A stretch of 37,784 nt of DNA from a virus. Each line of letters starts with the position of its first letter. Positions within the stretch are counted from its first letter, which is position 1. Below the pieces are notes generated by a model. The model did not search any database, had not been told where the DNA came from, and saw only the letters and a program-made list of their open reading frames with translations. Location of the stretch: the IMG/VR virus record IMGVR_UViG_3300029915_001198, positions 1-37,784 of that record; one strand, 5' to 3'. The translations under genes and the position numbers were made by a program. This document shows, one piece after another, positions 20,354-28,034 of this stretch.

Positions 20354-22815
20354 CAGTCGTGCATTCCTCCGCGCCGGCGCGCTTCCGCGTCGCGCACGGC
20401 GCGCTCCAGCTCAGAGCGCACATGCAAAGCAACGGCGCGCGGTTCTGGGACGCCGTGGATGGTGATTGGCGCATGAATCGTGATCACGGTGCTGTTTCCC
20501 AGACCCTGCCGGAAGCCGCGCGGAAGCGGGACAATGCCCTCCGTGCCGGCGTCGCCCACCTCGACGAGGGTCGGCTTCGTGGCGATGCCACCCTTCGCCA
20601 TCTTCTTCGGCTGCCCGATCTCGATCAGGCCGTCGAGCCCGGTGTGGAGCGGCGTTACCGGAGTGGCCGGAATAGCATGGCCACCAGGGAGTTGCGCTCC
20701 CTCGAGAGCTGCGCCAGGAGACGGCGCCACGCCGTGGTTCAGGACAAGGTGCGTGCCGGACCAGCGCTTCCACCGCTCATCGAGCGCAGCCTGGTTCTCC
20801 TTCATCTGGTGGTACGCAATCGCACCACCCGTGGCGGCGCCCAGGAGTCCGATCCCCAGCAAGGGCGCCAGCGTGGCCATGAGCCCGGCCTGGGCCGTCT
20901 CCGCCGTGCCGGCTGCCGTGGCCAATTCCAGCTCAGCATCGCCCGCAAGCCCGAGCGCTGTGGCCAGCCGGCCCAGGAGCGGGATGCGCGTTAAGAGGCC
21001 CGCTTTCGACGCCGCGCCGGCCGTCGCTTCCTCGCCTTCCGCAACAGCCAGGCCCTCGGTGGCGACCGCTGCCTCGCCGGTTGCGACGGTCTGTGCGCCA
21101 AGTTGGATCGTCGTCTCCAAACTGCGCAGCTTCCACAGCAGTGCCAGTTCCTTCATCTTTAGAAACGGCGTCAGGATCGTCGCCATCGCATAGCCGATGA
21201 TGGTAATCGCACCGCCAAGACCCAGCGCAGCCACGGTCGCTCCGCCAATCCACTTCGCCGCAGTCGGATGTTCGTCAAAGAAGGCGCCGAGCTTCGCGCA
21301 CACGCCTTCCAGTTTTTCAAGCACGGCCGTGGCTGCCGGCATCATCGCGATGCCAATCGGGTTGAAGATCATCCCGATGTTCTTGACCGCCCTCTCCCAT
21401 TGCTTTTGTGGAGAATTCTCTAACTTTCGATACTCCTCTCGGACGCGTCCAGTGCTGCCGGCGAGCGCCTCCTGTGCTTGAACAAGTTCCCCGGTCGCGG
21501 CGGCGTGCGACAGGTAGAATGCCGCATCGGCGCCGCGCCGGGTGAAGGCCTTGGTCAGGGCATCCCGGTTGCGCTCAAGGCCGCCCATCCGGTTCAAGCG
21601 AGCGTTCATGGAGAGGATCGTGGCTTCGAAATCCAGGTTGCCCTTCGCGTCGTGAACCAGCTGAAAGCCGAGTTCCTTGGAAGCCTTGGTCAAATTGCGC
21701 AGCACCGCACTCATCTGCTGCCCAGCGCCACCGGCCTCCATGCCGTAGCGGGTGAGCGCACCGATTGCGGCCCCGGTCTGTTCGAAAGTGACACGCGCCA
21801 TGCTGGCCTGCGGCAACGCCTTCGCGAGGCCGGAGCCCAGGCCGCCGATATCCTCAATGGCGAAGTTCTGCTGCATCGCCGCCGCCAGGTCGCCGATGCG
21901 CGAAAATTTCTGCTGGGTCGAGCCCACCATCTGGAGCCCGACAGTGTTGTAAATGCTCGCGATGGCCTTGGCCGTCTCCGCCGCGTCCTGCTGCGTGACT
22001 TCCGAGACCATGTGCACGGTCTTCGAAGCGATCAACGCTTCATCCGCCTGCAGGCCTTCGCGGTTGAGCGTGCCCTGGATGGCGAGCATTTCCGGCATCG
22101 TGGCCGAGCTGTTGTGCACGAAAGCTCGCGTTTCCCGGATGACGTCGCCGATCTGTTTCTTGTCGCCGCGCAGGACGAAGCCCAATCGAATCTTGGCATC
22201 CTCCGATTCGCTCGCCTTGTCGAAAACGCGTTTCACCGCCGCGCCCAGGATGCCGACTTCCACCATGGCGGCCCGCCATTGCGCGCGGTTGGCCTGGTTC
22301 TTTTGGAGCGCCGCGCTCGCCCCTTCGTAGCGCTTCATGGCCGCGCCCAAATGATCGAGCGAGGCTTCCACGTGCTGATTAGCAGCACGGAACTTCTCGG
22401 CCGCGGCGGAGGCCTCGCTGTAATCCGTCCGGGCCTTGGTCAGGCTGACGCTGGTGCGGTCCAGGCTCAGTCGGGCGCGCAGCACCGCCTCATCGGCACG
22501 CGCAAGCTGGGCGGCCAGCTTCTCGTCAGCGCCGCCGGCTGCAGTGATCTTCTCTTTGACCTTCGCGAAGGATGCCTCCGCCTTGGCGAGCGTCCCGCTC
22601 TGTTTCTCATACCGCGCGGTAAGCGTTTCTACGGACTCACCCAGGCGCAGGCTTGTTGCGTCGAGCCGCTTCATCTCCTGCGAACGCGCCGCCAGGTCCT
22701 TCAGCGTGTCGCCGATCTTCTTGAGACCAGACGTGGTTTTGCCGAAGACAGCGCCGACGGTCGAGTCCATCAGCGCACCGATTTTGACAACGACACTGGC
22801 GTTGGGCGTTGGCAT
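20353..22815 (-). CDS. T: Phage tail tape measure protein
   Basis: 820 residues. Its length sets tail length in tailed phages. The N-terminal ~200 residues are long helices/coiled coil (DTLKDLAARSQEMKRLD, TARYEKQSGTLAKAEASF). The central part carries the TP901-type tape-measure core (GSGLAKALPQASM, TGAAIGALTRYGMEAGGAG, RGADAAFYL). Hydrophobic segments lie at about 520-555 and 640-670, and the C-terminal KGGIATKPTLVEVGDAG then EGIVPLPRGF is typical of these proteins. The ATG overlaps by one nt with the stop of the frameshifted E' reading frame, exactly as expected for the G-T/E-T arrangement. It is followed by U. Confidence 0.95.
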   Translation of the reverse strand: MPTPNASVVVKIGALMDSTVGAVFGKTTSGLKKIGDTLKDLAARSQEMKRLDATSLRLGESVETLTARYEKQSGTLAKAEASFAKVKEKITAAGGADEKLAAQLARADEAVLRARLSLDRTSVSLTKARTDYSEASAAAEKFRAANQHVEASLDHLGAAMKRYEGASAALQKNQANRAQWRAAMVEVGILGAAVKRVFDKASESEDAKIRLGFVLRGDKKQIGDVIRETRAFVHNSSATMPEMLAIQGTLNREGLQADEALIASKTVHMVSEVTQQDAAETAKAIASIYNTVGLQMVGSTQQKFSRIGDLAAAMQQNFAIEDIGGLGSGLAKALPQASMARVTFEQTGAAIGALTRYGMEAGGAGQQMSAVLRNLTKASKELGFQLVHDAKGNLDFEATILSMNARLNRMGGLERNRDALTKAFTRRGADAAFYLSHAAATGELVQAQEALAGSTGRVREEYRKLENSPQKQWERAVKNIGMIFNPIGIAMMPAATAVLEKLEGVCAKLGAFFDEHPTAAKWIGGATVAALGLGGAITIIGYAMATILTPFLKMKELALLWKLRSLETTIQLGAQTVATGEAAVATEGLAVAEGEEATAGAASKAGLLTRIPLLGRLATALGLAGDAELELATAAGTAETAQAGLMATLAPLLGIGLLGAATGGAIAYHQMKENQAALDERWKRWSGTHLVLNHGVAPSPGAALEGAQLPGGHAIPATPVTPLHTGLDGLIEIGQPKKMAKGGIATKPTLVEVGDAGTEGIVPLPRGFRQGLGNSTVITIHAPITIHGVPEPRAVALHVRSELERAVRDAEARRRGGMHD

Positions 22816-23215
22816 CAGCTTTGGGGAGTCAGCGTTTCGCGGAGAGATTGCGCGGCTTCACACCAGTCGCGGAAGTCCTCGAGCGACAGCTCGAGAAGAT
22901 CAGGGAGAGACCAGCCGGTCACATGCGCCAGGAAGACTACTGCTTCGCGGAGTTCCGCAGCGCCGGGGAGAAAAAACGCTCAAGTACCGCCTGCAGGCGC
23001 GCATAATCGGCGGCATCGAGTTCTTCGATTTCAGCGGGCGTCAAACTCGCGAGGTTCGCCACCAGCCGGACCTCCTGCTCAGCCGTGCTGCCCGCCACTT
23101 TCTGGGCGGCGAGGGTGTCTTTGACCTTCGGCCGGCGCAAAGTGATCTCTTGAATCAGCTGCGCGCCGGAAGTGATTGGGAACTCGAGTTTGATTGTGAT
23201 TTCAGTTTGCTGCAT
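22815..23215 (-). CDS. E+E': Frameshifted tail assembly chaperone gpE+E' (-1)
   Basis: Reading E for 82 codons up to T TTT TTC and stepping back one base joins the 0 frame to an open -1 frame of 51 more residues, ending in TGA at 22815-22817. The total is about 133 residues, close to P2 gpE+E' (142). The extension, including VTGWSLPDLLELSLEDFRDW then CEAAQSLRE, is the recognisable gpE' tryptophan-containing domain and has no start codon of its own. The same design, with slippery sequence T TTT TTG, is known in P2 and related tailed phages. The frameshift itself is inferred from sequence. Confidence 0.85.
22937..23215 (-). CDS. E: Tail assembly chaperone, short form (gpE)
   Basis: 92 residues: TEITIKLEFPITSGAQLIQE, TLRRPKVKDTLAAQKV, RLVANLASLTPAEIEELDAADY and a C-terminal FFSPALRN. 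This matches the P2 gpE / Mu gp41-like tail-tube chaperone family. It binds the tape measure before tail assembly and is not expected in the virion. The gene sits between tail tube FII and tape measure T. It is followed in the -1 frame by a second conserved segment, E', so this 0-frame product is one of two. An intrinsic terminator lies just upstream. Confidence 0.85.
   Translation of the reverse strand: MQQTEITIKLEFPITSGAQLIQEITLRRPKVKDTLAAQKVAGSTAEQEVRLVANLASLTPAEIEELDAADYARLQAVLERFFSPALRNSAKQ
22970..22976 (-). other. Programmed -1 frameshift slippery site
   Basis: T TTT TTC in E reading phase (minus strand; 0-frame codons CGT TTT TTC). It lies at the end of E, about 33 nt before its 0-frame stop. 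Slippage yields the E' segment that finishes one nt into the tape-measure start. Confidence 0.85.
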
Positions 23216-23226
23216 GGAATCCTGCT

Positions 23227-23257
23227 AAAAAAGCGGGGCGGCTCGCAACACCGCCCC
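23227..23257 (-). terminator. Intrinsic terminator between tail tube (FII) and chaperone (E)
   Basis: On the minus strand GGGGCGG ... CCGCCCC forms a 7-bp stem with a 9-nt loop, followed by GC and TTTTTT, a standard Rho-independent shape. It lies after the FII stop and 12 nt before the E start, so it probably lets only some transcripts reach E, T, U, X and D. Confidence 0.75.
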
Positions 23258-23332
23258 ATCTCCAAGGAAAGCGAAAGTAGTTTGCTCCGGGAATCCCGTC
23301 CGGACCGGAACTGCCGTGGCTGCAGAAATGGC

Positions 23333-23839
23333 TTAGATGCCCAGCGCCGCGCGCTGACTGGCCAGTTGATCGACGCCTTTGATGATGCGTTTCATGTTGA
23401 CCACATCGATCTCGATCACGTCTGTGCCGTTGACGGTGAGCCGGTAATAAGTCACCGCGATGGACGCCTTGAGCGTGGCCTGATCGCCAGCCTTCCACGT
23501 GCCGGGATCCAGCTCCTTGATCCGGCCGCCGATCGTGGCCACGATCGCTTGAGCATCCTCGCCCTGGCGTTGCACGGCGCCGCGGAAGCTGAATTGCGTC
23601 TCCGCGCTGGTGGTAATACCCCACAGCGCCATCACGGCGGCGTTGTATTCAGCCAGCGTGAAGGAGCACTCGAGCTTCTCCGTGCCGGTGATCACTTCGA
23701 CCGGCGTGTCCATCCCGCCGGCGCGGTACTCCTCCGTCTTCGAAGTCACCTTCGGCAGGTTGAGTTCGGGCGCCAGGCCCACATAGCCTTTGCCATCGGC
23801 GAAGACGGCGAAGTTCTGCAGACGTTGCGGATAAGGCAT
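23333..23839 (-). CDS. FII: Major tail tube protein (P2 FII-like)
   Basis: 168 residues, the size of P2 FII (172). It builds the inner tube of the contractile tail. PYPQRLQNFAVFADGKGYVG, then LPKVTSKTEEYRAGGMDTPV and the C-terminal MKRIIKGVDQLASQRAALGI match the family. The ATG overlaps by one nt the stop of the sheath gene (23839), so both are co-translated. It should be made in many copies per tail, fitting its place before the terminator at 23227-23257. Confidence 0.94.
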   Translation of the reverse strand: MPYPQRLQNFAVFADGKGYVGLAPELNLPKVTSKTEEYRAGGMDTPVEVITGTEKLECSFTLAEYNAAVMALWGITTSAETQFSFRGAVQRQGEDAQAIVATIGGRIKELDPGTWKAGDQATLKASIAVTYYRLTVNGTDVIEIDVVNMKRIIKGVDQLASQRAALGI

Positions 23840-25461
23840 TACGCGGTCACCTCCGTGAGGTAGTTGTCATTGATCATCGACTGGAAGGTGATGTGCTCAG
23901 CCGGATAAGGCGGAGCGAAATCGAAGTCGATGTAAATCTGGCCGGAGGCGATCGTCGCCGGGGTGTTCAGCTCCGGATCGGCCCAGGCTTTGCCGTCAAT
24001 GATGGCGCCCTCGGCCTGCAAGCTGCGCAGGTAGGAGTTGACGCCATCGACGACGTCGGAGAGGAAGGTCTTGGTGATGTTGCGGTCCACAGCCCAGAGG
24101 AAACTCTGGAGAATCGCGTCGTTGATCATGTCGGCGGTGCGGACGACCGACAGGAACGTCCACTGCGGGTCTGCAGAGCACGTCCGGTTGCCCCACAGCC
24201 GGTAGCCATCCTGGTAAATGATGGTCGCAATGTCGTTCTGGTTGAGCAAATTCGCCCGGCTGGCGTAATCGCCCATGGCGAAGTCCACAGGGCGATTGGT
24301 GCCGAGCACGTCGTTCAGGACCTGGTTCGAAGGGCTGAACCAGAAGCCGTTGGTGGCGTCCTGGTTCGCGATCACGCCGGCCACATAGCCCGAGGCAGCC
24401 TGCGTGTCGTTGACGTCGGTCACCGGGTTCAAGCGCATCACGCCCGGGTCGACCAGGAAGATGCGCTTCGAACCCCAATCGTTGCGGAAGCTGATCGCCG
24501 AGGCATCGGTGGTGAGTGGACCGTTGGCAGCGCTGGGCCCATCGGCCACTTGGATTGCGCGCAGCTTGCCCGCCACTGCATCCAGCGCAGCGATGACCGC
24601 GTTGGCCGTCGTGCCGGTCTTGATGCCGGTAAAACCCGGCGCGCAAAGAATGCGGGGAGTGACGCCGGCAACGCTCGCCGCGGCCAGCAACGCCTGCGCG
24701 CCGGTGTAGGCGCCCGTGGTGGCGTTGGTGCCGCCGGCCGCGGCAACCTGCGTCACCTTGGTCGGGTCGAGATAGCTGTAGGCCACGTTGAGCGTGGCGT
24801 TGGCCGCGATCTTGCCGCCGCTGATGAGCGTGATCAGACCGTTGTTCGCGTTAACGCTGTAGTCCGTGCCGGCAGTGATGCCCGCAATCGTGTAGGTCAC
24901 CAGTACAGCCTGGTTCGCGACCATGCTGCCACCGCCCACCTGGGTGATCGTGCCGCCCGCGAAGGTGTAGTCCGTGGCGAGCGTGTAGGTCTTCGTGCCG
25001 TCCGCAGACTTCACGACCGGCGCGCTGGCGCCCGCGGGCAACGGCAGTGCAGTGCCCTGGAACGTCATCGGCGCCGTCACCGGGCCGGTGAGCGCGACAG
25101 CAGACACCGCGACATGCGGAAGCTGGATCTGGCCCACCGAGCTGAACGTCAGGGGAGCGGCGGCGACGTTGGTTTGGAGCGTGTTGTCGCCCGGGTCCGC
25201 CACGTTGACGACGACCACCTGGGCGCCGCACTGCGCGAAGATCGCAGCCAGCGCGTCGGGAATCGTGAAGCCGTAGCCAGCCGGACCGAATGTCTGGGTG
25301 GCGAGCTGCAGACTCCCGCTGATCAGCGTCGGGATGTTGAGCGGCCCGAAGGGGGCGGAGCCGATCAGGCCAATCACCGCCGAGGACGGTGTCGTGATCG
25401 GCCGCGAGCCGGTGTCGATTTGCAGAACTTCGGCACCGTGCAGGAACTGGTTTCCTGGCAT
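23839..25461 (-). CDS. FI: Tail sheath protein (P2 FI-like)
   Basis: 540 residues, longer than P2 FI (396). The sheath contracts to drive the tube through the host envelope. The N terminus FLHGAEVLQIDTGSRPITTP, IGLIGSAPFG and NIPTLISGS are typical, and the C-terminal sheath core includes FLVDPGV, YVAGVIANQDATNGFWFSPS, NLLNQNDIATII, GYRLWGNRTCS and FLWAVDRNITKTF. Between about 125 and 235 an inserted beta-rich domain consists of two related ~35-residue units (TDYTFAGGTITQVGGG and TDYSVNANNGLITLISGG). This probably forms a surface-exposed domain on the sheath. Confidence 0.95.
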   Translation of the reverse strand: MPGNQFLHGAEVLQIDTGSRPITTPSSAVIGLIGSAPFGPLNIPTLISGSLQLATQTFGPAGYGFTIPDALAAIFAQCGAQVVVVNVADPGDNTLQTNVAAAPLTFSSVGQIQLPHVAVSAVALTGPVTAPMTFQGTALPLPAGASAPVVKSADGTKTYTLATDYTFAGGTITQVGGGSMVANQAVLVTYTIAGITAGTDYSVNANNGLITLISGGKIAANATLNVAYSYLDPTKVTQVAAAGGTNATTGAYTGAQALLAAASVAGVTPRILCAPGFTGIKTGTTANAVIAALDAVAGKLRAIQVADGPSAANGPLTTDASAISFRNDWGSKRIFLVDPGVMRLNPVTDVNDTQAASGYVAGVIANQDATNGFWFSPSNQVLNDVLGTNRPVDFAMGDYASRANLLNQNDIATIIYQDGYRLWGNRTCSADPQWTFLSVVRTADMINDAILQSFLWAVDRNITKTFLSDVVDGVNSYLRSLQAEGAIIDGKAWADPELNTPATIASGQIYIDFDFAPPYPAEHITFQSMINDNYLTEVTA

Positions 25462-25530
25462 AAGTGAATTTCTCCTTTGAGTGATTTACGCCGGTTCGGG
25501 CCGGCCGGAAGAAACTGTCTGGACGAAGCG

Positions 25531-25902
25531 TTAGACCGTAGAGGCGAGGATCTGGGCCGCGCGCCCTGCGGCGATTAAACCCGCGGATTCGATGTAGGCC
25601 AACCCCTGTTGCGTCATCGGATAGCAGAGGTCGATGCTCTCTGCGGCATCGACGTTCTTCATGAGCGTCGTAAGATACGCTTTCTGATCGGAGGTCAGCG
25701 TGGTGCTTGAGGCGAAGTTATCGAGCGCGACCAGCTCATCCATGCTGAACAGGTTGCGGAACTGGAGCTTCGATAGCCACACATGCTGTTTCGGAACAAT
25801 GCTGCCATCGGCGTTGACATCGTAGTTGTCGTTGGCATCGATCAGCACTTGCTCGCCGTTTATCACCTGAAAGGTATTTGTGCCCTGTTTAATGTATTGC
25901 AT
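25531..25902 (-). CDS. Small phage tail-region protein, unknown
   Basis: 123 residues: polar N terminus (TFQVINGEQVLIDANDNYDV), then KLQFRNLFSMDELVALDNF, LTSDQKAYLTTLMKNV, AAESIDLCYP and GLAYIESAGLIAAGRAAQIL. The 'F..LF..eEl.al......t.....fl..l..A..IdL..p.t..GL.yL...gLi' pattern is common in small proteins encoded after tail-fibre genes, where they may act as fibre assembly factors. It lies between a Gly-rich fibre gene and the sheath gene. The role is inferred from position. Confidence 0.65.
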   Translation of the reverse strand: MQYIKQGTNTFQVINGEQVLIDANDNYDVNADGSIVPKQHVWLSKLQFRNLFSMDELVALDNFASSTTLTSDQKAYLTTLMKNVDAAESIDLCYPMTQQGLAYIESAGLIAAGRAAQILASTV

Positions 25903-25911
25903 GCGCCCTTC

Positions 25912-27102
25912 TTAATACAGGAGATACAGCAAGCCACTGCCGCCATTGCCGCCGCATGGCGCGGGGGAAGAGACGTTCGTGGCGGCAGGAGCCCCGCCCC
26001 CGGCGCCGGGCCCGCCATTGCCTGCCACCGGGTTAGCGCTCACACCACCGGCACCAGCACCCACCAGCGAGCCGTTTGGCACACCGCACGCAGCGCCAGC
26101 GCCCGAATATGTTCCATCCACGCCGGGGATGAAGACCAAGCTTCCGAGAAGTGCTTCGTACGAACTACTGGAGAGCTGTGGCAGAGTGAACGACCCGTTC
26201 GGCGTGCCCAGCGCCTTGCTGCTGGCCGCCGGCGTTCCACCATACACGATCAGATTCCCAAAGGTCGTGTTGCCTCCACAGACAGGAAACAACGGTACTG
26301 TCGAAAGAACCAGTGCCGCACCGTTTGCCGGCGTGGCCTGAGTGTTCACCACCCTAAACACCAGAAGCGTTGTGCTCGATGCAATGAAAGCGCCATTGTA
26401 GTTCGACAAGTAGTTGGCAGAACCGATAGCAATATAAGGCAGCGATGCGATATAGATGCCGAATTGTTGTGCAGAAGCCAATGTAGTCGGAGGTGCAAAG
26501 AAAATCCGATTGACACCTGCACTTACCGTTCCAGCTATGTTTGTTGTCAACGTCACCACACCGCCAGCAATGGATTGAATCACGCGTGTGGCACTGTCAC
26601 CCTCGACGTACACGGTCCAGCCAACGGCGATTCCAAATCCCGGCGTACTCGCAAAGGTCATCGTTGCTGTGCCATTACCTGCTCCCGCTGTCGTCTTGAG
26701 CATCACCGGCGTGCCAGCAGGTAGACCGGAGATCAGTGCGCTCGGGACCGTCAGCGTCCAGTCGTTGTAGCTGCTGAGGTATGGGTTAACGACAGAGGAA
26801 CACGAAGAAAGCGTGCCGGTATAGACGCTGGTCTGGACTCCTGCGCTACCGGCCCCGACGCTGAACGGAATCGAGGCCTGCCCCAGAACCGGGTAATCCA
26901 CTTCAGCATAGGCGCTGGAGCCTCCGGACTGACAGGGACTCGCTCCACCTACGCATACGCTGGTTCCACCCGATCCGCCGGCGGCCATGAGCGCACGGAC
27001 CATCTGCACGCCGGGCGGAACAGTCCACACACCGGAGCCCGTGAGTTGAACGAAGTGCGAGAAGCGGCCACCGCCGCCCATGAGCGCAGTTAAACTTTGC
27101 AT
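25912..27102 (-). CDS. Gly-rich tail fibre protein
   Basis: 396 residues. The N terminus (MQSLTALMGGGGRFSHFVQ then SGVWTVPPGVQMVRALMAAG) resembles the glycine-rich beta-hairpin modules of phage fibre tips, seen in 'tVPaGv..vr..l.gGGG.gg' repeats. Mature sequence is rich in Gly/Ser/Ala/Thr with several CxGG-like segments and a Gly-rich C terminus (AGAGGVSANPVAGNGGPGAG). Likely a receptor-binding protein. Base composition dips in the middle (about 26.3-26.6 kb) relative to neighbours, suggesting exchange by recombination. The ATG overlaps the stop of the upstream fibre gene by one nt. Confidence 0.7.
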   Translation of the reverse strand: MQSLTALMGGGGRFSHFVQLTGSGVWTVPPGVQMVRALMAAGGSGGTSVCVGGASPCQSGGSSAYAEVDYPVLGQASIPFSVGAGSAGVQTSVYTGTLSSCSSVVNPYLSSYNDWTLTVPSALISGLPAGTPVMLKTTAGAGNGTATMTFASTPGFGIAVGWTVYVEGDSATRVIQSIAGGVVTLTTNIAGTVSAGVNRIFFAPPTTLASAQQFGIYIASLPYIAIGSANYLSNYNGAFIASSTTLLVFRVVNTQATPANGAALVLSTVPLFPVCGGNTTFGNLIVYGGTPAASSKALGTPNGSFTLPQLSSSSYEALLGSLVFIPGVDGTYSGAGAACGVPNGSLVGAGAGGVSANPVAGNGGPGAGGGAPAATNVSSPAPCGGNGGSGLLYLLY

Positions 27103-27836
27103 CAGAAGAGTCTCCAGTCCGCCGTGGCGGCGAAATAGATCAGCGCCAATCCGGCATTGGCGCGATCAACGACGAGCGAAGTATCGCCCATGATGGTCTG
27201 GCCCGACGCCGGCACGATGGTGAACGTGCTCGTACCGCTGAGCCCGCTGATGAAGAGCACCTGGTCGCCATTGGCCGTTCCTGCCGGCAGTGTCGCGACG
27301 ACACCCGCCGCGGTCACGTAGTAGCCGTTTTGGAGGGCCGCGGTGAACGAAATCGTGCGCGTGTTCCATGGCAGCGCAGGCGCGCTCAGCGTGCCGTTCG
27401 CGTAGCTGAGCCCGGCACCGATGGTCACTGGCACAAAGCCGCCCTGGCCGTTGCCCGCCACGATCGCCGTCGTGCTGAGCACTGCGAGCGCGGTCGCCTG
27501 GAGTGCGTTCTCCCAGGCGGTAATGGCAGCGAGCGTTTGCGCCTGCCACGCTGCGACGGCCGCCAGCGCCGCGGACTGCGACGCTGTGATGGCCGCGACG
27601 CTCGCGTTGGCGCTCGCCACATCCTCGTTGAGCGTGTCGAAGGTCGGGCTCAGCACGGAGTCGAGCCGCGCGAGACCGAAGTCCGTCAACGTCTGCACGG
27701 CCGCCTGCCATGCGATGTTGAGCGCTTCCAGCGCCGCAATGCGCGTGTCCAGATCCTGGAAGCGCGGATTGAAGGTCGCCGCGCTCAGTGGCGTCTGACC
27801 GTCCGTGAAGCGGTAGTTATCGAAGCTGAGTGGCAT
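27102..27836 (-). CDS. Tail fibre-like coiled-coil protein
   Basis: 244 residues. The N terminus SFDNYRFTDGQTPLSAATFN then FQDLDTRIAALEALN is a small attachment-type domain followed by Ala-rich helices (about 60-125; SANASVAAITASQSAALAAV), consistent with a trimeric coiled coil. The C-terminal ~90 residues are beta-rich (TRTISFTAALQNGYYVTAAG, TFTIVPASGQTIMGDTSL). The pattern is that of a short tail fibre. It is part of a gene row between baseplate gpI and the sheath gene. Confidence 0.7.
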   Translation of the reverse strand: MPLSFDNYRFTDGQTPLSAATFNPRFQDLDTRIAALEALNIAWQAAVQTLTDFGLARLDSVLSPTFDTLNEDVASANASVAAITASQSAALAAVAAWQAQTLAAITAWENALQATALAVLSTTAIVAGNGQGGFVPVTIGAGLSYANGTLSAPALPWNTRTISFTAALQNGYYVTAAGVVATLPAGTANGDQVLFISGLSGTSTFTIVPASGQTIMGDTSLVVDRANAGLALIYFAATADWRLF

Positions 27837-28020
27837 CCTTGACGCTCGCCAGGACCGGAATCAGGATGTCGCCACGGAGGCGGTACTCCCGCCCCGGGTA
27901 CAGTCGCTCGCCCAGCACCTCCACGATCTCCGCGAGATGCACGACATACTGGGCGCCGGCGTCGATCGCGGGCGCCGTGCTGGCCTGCGCCCCATTGGTG
28001 TTCTGTTCAGCAGTGTTCAT
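27817..28020 (-). CDS. Small protein in the fibre cluster, unknown
   Basis: 67 residues: MNTAEQNTNGAQASTAPAI is a disordered start, followed by a compact core (QYVVHLAEIVEVLGERLYPG then REYRLRGDILIPVLASVKDA). It overlaps the coiled-coil fibre gene start by 20 nt. AGGTCTC-type purine-rich sequence precedes its ATG. No family recognised; the position suggests a fibre or baseplate accessory. Confidence 0.5.
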   Translation of the reverse strand: MNTAEQNTNGAQASTAPAIDAGAQYVVHLAEIVEVLGERLYPGREYRLRGDILIPVLASVKDATQLR

Positions 28021-28034
28021 AAAGAGACCTCCCG

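Noticed and set aside
21478-23124. 548-codon plus-strand ORF antisense to the tape measure and E genes
   Set aside because: Arg/His/Gln-rich composition typical of a reverse-frame shadow; the opposite strand has recognised phage genes.
23893-25467. 524-codon plus-strand ORF antisense to the sheath gene
   Set aside because: Shadow of FI; no domain, and composition dominated by Arg/Val/Gly/Asp.
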